A stretch of 64,000 nucleotides of DNA from NCBI GenBank assembly GCA_948099385.1, contig CANUEZ040000205.1, forward strand, positions 2,108,001-2,172,000, in the 5' to 3' direction. The stretch comes from Fasciola hepatica (lineage: Eukaryota; Platyhelminthes; Trematoda; Plagiorchiida; Fasciolidae). This document shows, one piece after another, positions 22,045 to 35,500 of the stretch; position 1 is the first letter of the stretch; every line of letters starts with the position of its first letter. The position numbers and the translations under genes were made by a program. The notes under the pieces were generated by a model. The model was given only the letters and a program-made list of their open reading frames with translations. It was not told where the DNA came from and ran no database searches.

Positions 22045-25000
22045 TTGAAATGCATGGAAGCACTCAGTGTACAGCTGTTTCATCCTTGTTCGGACTCGAC
22101 TCATCAGCAGTGCACATCGACCGAGCAACCACGGGGACTCCAACAACCGCTGAACCATTGTGAATCGAACAACTTAACAACACAAGGCTATCCGGGATCG
22201 CTATCAACGCTTTGTTCAACATCTACACTACATGATATAGCACCCTTCCCAAACTGGCTTCAAATTTGAATGGCAACAACCAGCTTCGCGCACACCGATC
22301 CACTCCTATGATGGATGACTTCTCTGCAGGGGCCTACGTACAACCAACGCATTCCCAAATGATAAACCTACACAGCTTCCTTACTATGCATGCAATTGAT
22401 TAGTAGTAGGTGATTAGATTAGATTAGATTAGATTAGATTAGATTTGTATAATATGATTGATCATGCAGCTTGAACCCTCAACTGAGCATTGAAATCCAT
22501 GGAAGCACTCATTGTACAGCTGTTTCATCCTTGTTCGGACTCGACTCATCAGCAGTGCACATCGACCGAGCAACCACGGGCACTCCAACAACCGCTGAAC
22601 CATTGTGAATCGGACAACTTAACAACACAAGGCTATCCGGGATCGCTATCAACGCTTTGTTCAACATCTGCACTACATGATTTAGCACACTTCCCAAACT
22701 GGCTTCAAATTTGAATGGTAACAACCAGCTTCACGCACACCGATCCACTCCTATGATGGATGACTTCTCCGTAGGGGCCTAAGTACAACCAACGCATTCC
22801 CAAATGAACAACCTACACAGCTTCCTTACTATGCATGCAATTGAATAGTAGTAGGAGATTAGATTAGATTCGTATAATATGATTGATCGTGCTGCTTGAA
22901 CTCTCAACTGAGCATTGAAATCCATGGGAGCGCTCATTGTACAGCTGTTTCATCCTTGTTCGGACTCGACTCATCAGCAGTGCACATCGACCGAGCAACC
23001 ACGGGCACTCCAACAACCGCTGAATCATTGTGAATCGAACAACTTAACAACACAAGGCTATCCGGGATCGCTATCAACGCTTTGTTCAACATCTACACTA
23101 CATCATATAGCACCCTTCCCAAACTGGCTTCAAATTTGAATGGTAACAACCAGCTTCGCGCACACCGATCGACTCCTATGATGGATGTCTTCTGTGTAGG
23201 GACCGAAGTACAACCAACGCATTCTCTAATGATAAACCTACACAGCTTCCTTACTATGCATGCAATTGATTAGTAGTACGAGATTAGATTAGATTAGATT
23301 GGAATAGGTTTGTATAATATGATTGACCATGCTGCTTGAACGCTCAACTGAGCATTGAATTCCATGGAAGCACTCACTGTACAGCTGTTTCATCCTTGTT
23401 CGGACTCGACTCATCAGCAGTGCACATCGATCGAGCAACCACGGGCACTCCAACAACCGCTGAACCATTGTGAATCGAACAACTTAACAACACAAGGCTA
23501 TCCGGGATGGCTATCAACGCTTTGTTCAACATCTACACTACATCATATGTAGCACCCTTCCCAAACTGGCTTCAAATTTGAATGGTAACAACCAGTTTCG
23601 CGCACACCGATCCACTCCTATGATGGATGACTTCTCTGTAGGGGCCTAAGTACAACCAACGCATTCTCAAATGAACAACATACACAGCTTCCTTACTATG
23701 CATGCAATTGATTAGTAGTGGGAGATTAGATTAGATTAGATTAGATTAGAATAGATTTGTATAATATGATTGATCATGCAGCTTGAACGCTCAACTGAGC
23801 ATTGAAATCCATGGAAGCACTCACTGTACAGCTGTTTCATCCTTGTTCGGACTCGACTCATCAGCAGTGCACATCGACCGAGCAACCACGGGCACTCCAA
23901 CAACCGATGAACCATTTTGAATCGAACAACTTAACAACACAAGGCTATCCGGGATCGCTATCAACGCTTTGTTCAACATCTACACTACATGATATAGCAC
24001 CCTTCCCAAACTGGCTTCAAATTTGAATGGCAACAACCAGCTTCGCGCACACCGATCGACTCCTATGATGGATGACTTCTCTGCAGGGGCCTACGTACAA
24101 CCAACGCATTCCCAAATGATAAACCTACACAGCTTCCTTACTATGCATGCAATTGATTAGTAGTAGGTGATTAGATTAGATAAGAGAAAATTAGATTAGA
24201 TTTGTATAATATGATTGATCGTGCTGCTTGAACGCTCAACTGAGCATTGAAATGCATGGAAGCACTCAGTGTACAGCTGTTTCATCCTTGTTCGGACTCG
24301 ACTCATCAGCAGTGCACATCGACCGAGCAACCACGGGGACTCCAACAACCGCTGAACCATTGTGAATCGAACAACTTAACAACACAAGGCTATCCGGGAT
24401 CGCTATCAACGCTTTGTTCAACATCTACACTACATGATATAGCACCCTTCCCAAACTGGCTTCAAATTTGAATGGTAACAACCAGCTTCACGCACACCGA
24501 TCCACGCCTATGATGGATGACTTCTCTGTAGGGGCCTAAATTCAACCAACGCATTCCCAAATGAACAACATACACAGCTTCCTTACTATGCATGCAATTG
24601 ATTAGTAGTGGGAGATTAGATTAGATTAGATTAGATTAGATTAGATTAGATTTGTATAATATGATTGATCATGCAGCTTGAACGCTCAACTGAGCATTGA
24701 AATCCATGGAAGCACTCATTGTACAGCTGTTTCATCCTTGTTCGGACTCGACTCATCAGCAGTGCACATCGACCGAGCAACCACGGGCACTCCAACAACC
24801 GCTGAACCATTGTGAATCGGACAACTTAACAACACAAGGCTATCCGGGATCGCTATCAACGCTTTGTTCAACATCTACACTACATCATATGTAGCACCCT
24901 TCCCAAACTGGCTTCAAATTGAATGGTAACAACCAGCTTCGCGCACACCGATCGACTCCTATGATGGATGACTTCTCTGTAGGGGCCTAAATTCAACCAA

Positions 25001-25774
25001 CGCATTCCCAAATGAACAACCTACACAGCTTCCTTACTATGCATGCAATTGATTAGTAGTAGGAGATTAGATTAGATTTGTATAATATGATTGATCGTGC
25101 TGCTTGAACGCTCAACTGAGCATTGAAATCCATGGAAGCACTCACTGTACAGCTGTTTCATCCTTGTTCGGACTCGACTCATCAGCAGTGCACATCGACC
25201 GAGCAACCACGGGGACTCCAACAACCGCTGAACCATTGTGAATCGAACAACTTAACAACACAAGGCTATCCGGGATCGCTATCAACGCTTTGTTCAACAT
25301 CTACACTACATCATATGTAGCACCCTTCCCAAACTGGCTTCAAATTTGAATGGTAACAACCAGCTTCGCGCACACCGATCCACTCCTATGATGGATGACT
25401 TCTCTGTAGGGGCCTAAGTACAACCAACCCATTCTCTAATGATAAACATACACAGCTTCCTTACTATGCATGCAATTGATTAGTAGTAGGAGATTAGATT
25501 AGATTTGTATAATATGATTGATCATGCTGCTTGAACGCTCAACTGAGCATTGAAATCCATGGAAGCACTCACTGTACAGCTGTTTCATCCTTGTTCGGAC
25601 TCGACTCATCAGCAGTGCACATCGATCGAGCAACCACGGGGACTCCAACAACCGCTGAACCATTGTGAATCGAACAACTTAACAACACAAGGCTATCCGG
25701 GATCGCTATCAACGCTTTGTTCAACATCTACACTACATGATTTAGCACACTTCCCAAACTGGCTTCAAATTTGA
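22045..25774 (+). repeat. Overlapping four- and five-monomer duplications (offsets ~1757 and ~2195-2208 bp)
   Basis: Units 22045, 22490, 22915 and 23355 correspond to 24247, 24697, 25123 and 25550. Shared marks are GAAATGCATGG with ACTCAGTG, GAATCGGACAAC (about 22610/24815) and CGATCGAGCAACC (about 23427/25623). A different offset, about 1757 bp, links GAATGGCAACAACC and CTCTGCAGGGGCCTACG near 22271-22335 to the same marks near 24028-24092. Two incompatible offsets in one stretch mean at least two exchange or conversion events were laid over each other. Confidence 0.65.
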
Positions 25775-28700
25775 ATGGTAACAACCAGCTTCGCGCACAC
25801 CGATCGACTCCTATGATGTATGACTTCTCTGTAGGGGCCTAAGTACAACCAACGCATTCCCAAATGATAAACCTACACAGCTTCCTTACTATGCATGCAA
25901 TTGATTAGTAGTACGAGATTAGATTAGATTAGATTAGATTGGAATAGATTTGTATAATATGATTGATCATGCAGCTTGAACGCTCAACTGAGCATTGAAA
26001 TCCATGGAAGCACTCACTGTACAGCTGTTTCATCCTTGTTCGGACTCGACTCATCAGCAGTGCACATCGACCGAGCAACCACGGGCACTCCAACAACCGC
26101 TGAACCATTGTGAATCGAACAACTTAACAACACAAGGCTATCCGGGATCGCTATCAACGCTTTGTTCAACATCTACACTACATCATATATAGCACCCTTC
26201 CCAAACTGGCTTCAAATTTGAATGGTAACAACCAGCTTCGCGCACACCGATCCACTCCTATGATGGATGACTTCTCTGTAGGGGCCGAAGTACAACGAAC
26301 GCATTCTCAAATGAACAACATACACAGCTTCCTTACTATGCATGCAATTGATTAGTAGTGGGAGATTAGATTATATTAGATTAGATTAGAATAGATTTGT
26401 ATAATATGATTGATCATGCAGCTTGAACGCTCAACTGAGCATTGAAATCCATGGAAGCACTCACTGTACAGCTGTTTCATCCTTGTTCGGACTCGACTCA
26501 TCAGCAGTGCACATCGACCGAGCAACCACGGGGACTCCAACAACCGCTGAACCATTGTGAATCGAACAACTTAACAACACAAGGCTATCCGGGATCGCTA
26601 TCAACGCTTTGTTCAACATCTACACTACATGATATAGCACCCTTCCCAAACTGGCTTCAAATTTGAATGGTAACAACCAGCTTCGCGCACACCGATCCAC
26701 TCCTATGATGGATGACTTCTCTGTAGGGGCCTAAATTCAACCAACGCATTCCCAAATGAACAACATACACAGCTTCCTTACTATGCATGCAATTGATTAG
26801 TAGTGGGAGATTAGATTAGATTAGATTAGATTAGAATAGATTTGTATAATATGATTGATCGTGCTGCTTGAACGCTCAACTGAGCAATGAAATCCATGGA
26901 AGCACTCACTGTTCAGCTGTTTCATCATTGTTCGGACTCGTCTCATCTGCAGTGCACATCGACCGAGCAACCACGGGGACTCCAACAACCGCTGAACCAT
27001 TGTGAATCGAACAACTTAACAACACAAGGCTATCCGGGATCGCTATCAACGCTTTGTTCAACATCTAAACTAGATGATATAGCACTGTTCCAAAACTGGC
27101 TTTGAATTTGAATGGTAACAACCAGCTTCGCGCACACCGATCCACTCCTATGATGGATGACTTCTCTTTACGGGCTTACGTACAACCAACGCATTCCCAA
27201 ATGATAAACCTACACAGCTTCCTTACTATGCATGCAATTGATTAGTAGTAGGAGATTAGATTAGATTAGATTAGATTAGATTACATTAGATTAGATTAGA
27301 ATATATTTCTATAATATGATTGATCATGCAGCTTGAACGCTCAACTGAGCATTGAAATGCATGGAAGCACTCACTGTACAGCTGTTTCATCCTTGTTCGG
27401 ACTCGACTCATCAGCAGTGCACATCGACCGAGCAACCACGGGGACTCCAACAACCGCTGAACCATTGTGAATCGAACAACTTAACAACACAAGGCTATCC
27501 GGGATCGCTATCAACGCTTTGTTCAACATCTACACTACATGATTTAGCACCCTTCCCAAACTGGCTTCAAATTTGAATGGTAACAACCAGCTTCGCGCAC
27601 ACCGATCCACTCCTATGTAGGATCACTTCTCTGTAGGGGCCTAAATTCAACCAACGCATTCGAAATGAACAACATACACAGCTTCCTTACTATGCATGCA
27701 ATTGATTAGTAGTGGGAGATTAGATTAGATTAGATTAGATTAGAATAGATTTGTATAATATGATTGATCATGCAGCTTGAACGCTCAACTGAGCATTGAA
27801 ATCCATGGGAGCGCTCATTGTACAGCTGTTTCATCATTGTTCGGACTCGTCTCATCAGCAGTGCACATCGACCGAGCAACCACGGGCACTCCAACAACCG
27901 CTGAACCATTGTGAATCGAACAACTTAACAACACAAGGCTATCCGGGATCGCTATCAACGCTTTGTTCAACATCTACACTACATGATATAGCACCGTTCC
28001 CAAACTGGCTTCAAATTTGAATGGTAAGAACCAGCTTCGCGCACACCGATCCACTCCTATGATGGATGACTTCTCTGTAGGGGCCGAAGTACAACCAATG
28101 CATTCCCAAATGATAAACCTACACAGCTTCCTTACTATGCATGCAATTGATTAGTAGTAGGTGATTAGATTAGATTAGATAAAATTAGATTAGATTTGTA
28201 TAATATGATTGATCGTGCAGCTTGAACGCTCAACTGAGCATTGAAATCCATGGAAGCACTCACTGTACAGCTGTTTCATCCTTGTTCGGACTCGACTCAT
28301 CAGCAGTGCACATCGACCGAGCAACCACGGGGACTCCAACAACCGCTGAACCATTGTGAATCGAACAACTTAACAACACAAGGCTATCCGGGATCGCTAT
28401 CAACGCTTTGTTCAACATCTACACTACATGATATAGCACCCTTCCCAAACTGGCTTCAAATTTGAATGGTAACAACCAGCTTCGCGCACACCGATCGACT
28501 CCTATGATGGATGACTTCTCTGTAGGGGCCTAAGTACAACCAACGCATTCCCAAATGATAAACCTACACAGCTTCCTTACTATGCATGCAATTGATTAGT
28601 AGTAGGAGATTAGATTAGATTTGTATAATATGATTGATCGTGCTGCTTGAACTCTCAACTGAGCATTGAAATCCATGGGTGCACTCACTGTACAGCTGTT

Positions 28701-29562
28701 TCATCCTTGTTCGGACTCGACTCATCAGCAGTGCACATCGACCGAGCAACCACGGGGACTCCAACAACCGCTGAACCATTGTGAATCGAACAACTTAACA
28801 ACACAAGGCTATCCGGGATCGCTATCAACGCATTGTTCAACATCTACACTACATCATATATAGCACCCTTCCCAAACTGGCTTCAAATTTGAATGGTAAC
28901 AACCAGCTTCGCGCACACCGATCGACTCCTATGATGGATGACTTCTCTGTAGGGGCCTAAGTACAACCAACGCATTCCCAAATGAACAACCTACACAGCT
29001 TCCTTACTATGCATGCAATTGATTAGTAGTGGGAGATTAGATTAGATTATATTAGATTAGAATAGATTTGTATAATATGATTGATCATGCAGCTTGAACG
29101 CTCAACTGAGCATTGAAATGCATGGAAGCACTCACTGTACAGCTGTTTCATCCTTGTTCGGACTCGACTCATCAGCAGTGCACATCGACCGAGCAACCAC
29201 GGGCACTCCAACAACCGCTGAACCATTGTGAATCGAACAACTTAACAACACAAGGCTATCCGGGATCGCTATCAACGCTTTGTTCAACATCTACACTACA
29301 TCATATAGCACCCTTCCCAAACTGGCTTCAAATTTGAATGGTAACAACCAGCTTCGCGCACACCGATCCACTCCTATGATGGATGACTTCTCTGTAGGGG
29401 CCTAAATTCAACCAAAGCATTCCCAAATGATAAACCTACACAGCTTCCTTACTATGCATGCAATTGATTAGTAGTAGGAGATTAGATTAGATTAGATTAG
29501 ATTAGATTAGAATAGATTTGTATAATATGATTGATCATGCAGCTTGAACGCTCAACTGAGCA
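25775..29562 (+). repeat. Ordinary monomers plus a divergent 465-bp unit (26887-27351)
   Basis: Most units here are typical. The unit at 26887 is the longest in the window: its linker holds nine units, one of them CATTA (27254-27298), followed by ATATATTTCTATAATATG. Its core also has a cluster of changes: CATCTGCAG, ATCTAAACTAGATG, CACTGTTCCAAAACTGG, CTTTGAATTTG and TTCTCTTTACGGGCTTACG. The next unit (27352) has CTATGTAGGATCAC and CATTCGAAATG with lost bases. The unit at 25123 follows a two-unit linker, and so do those at 25550 and 28666. Confidence 0.75.
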
Positions 29563-29589
29563 ATGAAATCCATGGAAGCACTCACTGTA

Positions 29590-32500
29590 CAGCTGTTTCA
29601 TCATTGTTCGGACTCGTCTCATCAGCAGTGCACATCGACCGAGCAACCACGGGGACTCCAACAACCGCTGAACCATTGTGAATCGAACAACTTAACAACA
29701 CAAGGCTATCCGGGATCGCTATCAACGCTTTGTTCAACATCTACACTACATCATATAGCACCGTTCCAAAACTGGCTTCAAATTTGAATGGTAACAACCA
29801 GCTTCGCGCACACCGATCCACTCCTATGATGGATGACTTCTGTGTAGGGGCCTACGTACAACCAACGCATTCCCAAATGAACAACCTACACAGCTTCCTT
29901 ACTATGCATGCAATTGATTAGTAGTAGGAGATTAGATTAGATTTGTATAATATGATTGATCGTGCAGCTTGAACTCTCAACTGAGCATTGAAATCCATGG
30001 AAGCACTCACTGTACAGCTGTTTCATCCTTGTTCGGACTCGACTCATCAGCAGTGCACATCGACCGAGCAACCACGGGCACTCCAACAACCGCTGAACCA
30101 TTGTGAATCGAACAACTTAACAACACAAGGCTATCCGGGATCGCTATCAACGCTTTGTTCAACATCTACACTACATCATTTGTAGCACCCTTCCCAAACT
30201 GGCTTCAAATTGAATGGTAACAACCAGCTTCGCGCACACCGATCCACTCCTATGATGGATGACTTCTCTGTAGGGGCCTAAGTACAACCAACGCATTCCC
30301 AAATGATAAACCTACACAGCTTCCTTACTATGCATGCAATTGATTAGTAGTAGGAGATTAGATTAGATTAGATTAGAATAGATTTGTATAATATGATTGA
30401 TCATGCAGCTTGAACGCTCAACTGAGCATTGAAATGCATGGAAGCACTCAGTGTACAGCTGTTTCATCCTTGTTCGGACTCGACTCATCAGCAGTGCACA
30501 TCGACCGAGCAACCACGGGGACTCCAACAACCGCTGAACCATTGTGAATCGAACAACTCAACAACACAAGGCTATCCGGGATCGCTATCAACGCTTTGTT
30601 CAACATCTACACTACATGATATAGCACCCTTCCCAAACTGGCTTCAAATTTGAATGGTAACAACCAGCTTCGCGCACACCGATCCACTCCTATGATGGAT
30701 GACTTCTCTGTAGGGGCCTAAATTCAACCAACGCATTCCCAAATGAACAACCTACACAGCTTCCTTACTATGCATGCAATTGATTAGTAGTAGGAGATTA
30801 GATTAGATTAGATTTGTATAATATGATTGATCGTGCAGCTTGAACTCTCAACTGAGCATTGAAATCCATGGGTGCACTCACTGTACAGCTGTTTCATCCT
30901 TGTTCGGACTCGACTCATCAGCAGTGCACATCGACCGAGCAACCACGGGGACTCCAACAACCGCTGAACCATTGTGAATCGAACAACTTAACAACACAAG
31001 GCTATCCGGGATCGCTATCAACGCTTTGTTCAACATCTACACTACATCATTTGTAGCACCCTTCCCAAACTGGCTTCAAATTGAATGGTAACAACCAGCT
31101 TCGCGCACACCGATCCACTCCTATGATGGATGACTTCTCTGTAGGGGCCTAAGTACAACCAACGCATTCCCAAATGATAAACCTACACAGCTTACTTACT
31201 ATGCATGCAATTGATTAGTAGTAGGAGATTAGATTAGATTAGATTAGAATAGATTTGTATAATATGATTGATCATGCAGCTTGAACGCTCAACTGAGCAT
31301 TGAAATCCATGGAAGCACTCAGTGTACAGCTGTTTCATCCTTGTTCGGACTCGACTCATCAGCAGTGCACATCGACCGAGCAACCACGGGCACTCCAACA
31401 ACCGCTGAACCATTGTGAATTGAACAACTTAACAATACAATGCTATCCGGGATGGCTATCAACGCTTTGTTCAACATCTACACTACATCATATATAGCAC
31501 CCTTCCCAAACTGGCTTCAAATTTGAATGGTAACAACCAGCTTCGCGAACACCGATCCACTCCTATGATGGATGACTTCTGCGTAGGGGCCGAAGTACAA
31601 CCAACGGATTCTCTAATGATAAACCTACACAGCTTTCTTACTATGCATGCAATTGATTAGTAGTAGGAGATTAGATTAGATTATATTAGATTAGACTAGA
31701 TTTGTATAATATGATTGATCATGCTGCTTGAACGCTCAACTGAGCATTGAAATCCATGGAAGCACTCACTGTACAGCTGTTTCATCCTTGTTCGGACTCG
31801 ACTCATCAGCAGTGCACATCGACCGAGCAACCACGGGGACTCCAACAACCGCTGAACCATTGTGAATCGAACAACTTAACAACACAAGGCTATCCGGGGG
31901 TCGCTATCAACGCTTTGTTCAACATCTACACTACATCATATAGCACCCTTCCCAAACTGGCTTCAAATTTGAATGGTAACAACCAGCTTCGCGCACACCG
32001 ATCGAGTCCTATGATGGATGACTTCTCTGTAGGGGCCTAAGTACAACCAACGCATTCCCAAATGATAAACATACACAGCTTCCTTACTATGCATGCAATT
32101 GATTAGTAGTAGGAGATTAGATTAGATTAGATTAGAATAGGTTTGTATAATATGATTGATCATGCAGCTTGAACGCTCAACTGAGCATTGAAATCCATGG
32201 GAGCGCTCATTGTACAGCTGTTTCATCCTTGTTCGGACTCGACTCATCAGCAGTGCACATCGACCGAGCAACCACGGGCACTCCAACAACCGCTGAACCA
32301 TTGTGAATCGAACAACTTAACAACACAAGGCTATCCGGGATCGCTATCAACGCTTTGTTCAACATCTACACTACATGATTTAGCACACTTCCCAAACTGG
32401 CTTCAAATTTGAATGGTAACAACCAGCTTCGCGCACACCGATCGACTCCTGTGATGGATGACTTCTCTGTAGGGGCCTAAGTACAACCAACGCATTCCCA

Positions 32501-35500
32501 AATGATAAACCTACACAGCTTCCTTACTATGCATGCAATTGATTAGTAGTAGGTGATTAGATTAGATTAGAATAGATTTGTATAAAATGATTGATCATGC
32601 AGCTTGAACGCTCAACTGAGCATTGAAATGCATGGAAGCACTCAGTGTACAGCTGTTTCATCATTGTTCGGACTCGACTCATCAGCAGTGCACATCGACC
32701 GAGCAACCACGGGGACTCCAACAACCGCTGAACCCTTTTGAATCGAACAACTTAACAACACAAGGCTATCCGGGATCGCTATCAACGCTTCGTTCAACAT
32801 CTACACTACATCATATGTAGCACCCTTCCCAAACTGGCTTCAAATTTGAATGGTAACAACCAGCTTCGCGCACACCGATCGACTCCTATGATGGATGACT
32901 TCTCTGTAGGGGCCTAAATTCAACCAACGCATTCCCAAATGAACAACATACACAGCTTCCTTACTATGCATGCAATTGATTAGTAGTGGGAGATTAGATT
33001 AGATTAGATTAGATTAGAATAGATTTGTATAATATGATTGATCATGCAGCTTGAACGCTCAACTGAGCATTGAAATCCATGGGAGCACTCAGTGTACAGC
33101 TGTTTCATCCTTGTTCGGACTCGTCTCATCAGCAGTGCACATCGACCGAGCAACCACGGGCACTCCAACAACCGCTGAACCATTGTGAATCGAACAACTT
33201 AACAATACAAGGCTATCCGGGATGGCTATCAACGCTTTGTTCAACATCTACACTACATCATATAGCACCCTTCCCAAACTGGCTTCAAATTTGAATGGTA
33301 ACAACCAGCTTCGCGCACACCGATCGACTCCTATGATGGATGACTTCTCTGTAGGGGCCTAAGTACAACCAACGCATTCCCAAATGATAAACCTACACAG
33401 CTTCCTTACTATGCATGCAATTGATTAGTAGTAGGTGATTAGATTAGATAAGATAAAATTAGATTAGAATTGTATAATTGATCGTGCAGCTTGAACGCTC
33501 AACTGAGCATTGAAATCCATGGAAGCACTCACTGTACAGCTGTTTCATCATTGTTCGGACTCGACTCATCAGCAGTGCACATCGACCGAGCAACCACGGG
33601 GACTCCAACAACCGCTGAACCATTGTGAATCGAACAACTTAACAACACAAGGCTATCCGGGATCGCTATCAACGCTTTGTTCAACATCTACACTACATCA
33701 TATAGCACCGTTCCAAAACTGGCTTCAAATTTGAATGGTAACAACCAGCTTCGCGCACACCGATCCACTCCTATGATGGATGACTTCTGTGTAGGGGCCT
33801 ACGTACAACCAACGCATTCCCAAATGAACAACCTACACAGCTTCCTTACTATGCATGCAATTGATTAGTAGTAGGAGATTAGATTAGATTTGTATAATAT
33901 GATTGATCGTGCAGCTTGAACTCTCAACTGAGCATTGAAATCCATGGAAGCACTCACTGTACAGCTGTTTCATCCTTGTTCGGACTCGACTCATCAGCAG
34001 TGCACATCGACCGAGCAACCACGGGCACTCCAACAACCGCTGAACCATTGTGAATCGAACAACTTAACAACACAAGGCTATCCGGGATGGCTATCAACGC
34101 TTTGTTCAACATCTACACTACATCATTTGTAGCACCCTTCCCAAACTGGCTTCAAATTGAATGGTAACAACCAGCTTCGCGCACACCGATCCACTCCTAT
34201 GATGGATGACTTCTCTGTAGGGGCCTAAGTACAACCAACGCATTCCCAAATGATAAACCTACACAGCTTCCTTACTATGCATGCAATTGATTAGTAGTAG
34301 GAGATTAGATTAGATTAGATTAGAATAGATTTGTATAATATGATTGATCATGCAGCTTGAACGCTCAACTGAGCATTGAAATGCATGGAAGCACTCAGTG
34401 TACAGCTGTTTCATCCTTGTTCGGACTCGACTCATCAGCAGTGCACATCGACCGAGCAACCACGGGCACTCCAACAACCGCTGAACCATTGTGAATCGAA
34501 CAACTCAACAACACAAGGCTATCCGGGATCGCTATCAACGCTTTGTTCAACATCTACACTACATGATATAGCACCCTTCCCAAACTGGCTTCAAATTTGA
34601 ATGGTAACAACCAGCTTCGCGCACACCGATCCACTCCTATGATGGATGACTTCTCTGTAGGGGCCTAAATTCAACCAACGCATTCCCAAATGAACAACCT
34701 ACACAGCTTCCTTACTATGCATGCAATTGATTAGTAGTAGGAGATTAGATTAGATTAGATTTGTATAATATGATTGATCGTGCAGCTTGAACTCTCAACT
34801 GAGCATTGAAATCCATGGGTGCACTCACTGTACAGCTGTTTCATCCTTGTTCGGACTCGACTCATCAGCAGTGCACATCGACCGAGCAACCACGGGGACT
34901 CCAACAACCGCTGAACCATTGTGAATCGAACAACTTAACAACACAAGGCTATCCGGGATCGCTATCAACGCTTTGTTCAACATCTACACTACATCATTTG
35001 TAGCACCCTTCCCAAACTGGCTTCAAATTGAATGGTAACAACCAGCTTCGCGCACACCGATCCACTCCTATGATGGATGACTTCTCTGTAGGGGCCTAAG
35101 TACAACCAACGCATTCCCAAATGATAAACCTACACAGCTTACTTACTATGCATGCAATTGATTAGTAGTAGGAGATTAGATTAGATTAGATTAGAATAGA
35201 TTTGTATAATATGATTGATCATGCAGCTTGAACGCTCAACTGAGCATTGAAATCCATGGAAGCACTCAGTGTACAGCTGTTTCATCCTTGTTCGGACTCG
35301 ACTCATCAGCAGTGCACATCGACCGAGCAACCACGGGGACTCCAACAACCGCTGAACCATTGTGAATCGAACAACTTAACAACACAAGGCTATCCGGGAT
35401 CGCTATCAACGCTTTGTTCAACATCTACACTACATCATATATAGCACCCTTCCCAAACTGGCTTCAAATTTGAATGGTAACAACCAGCTTCGCGAACACC

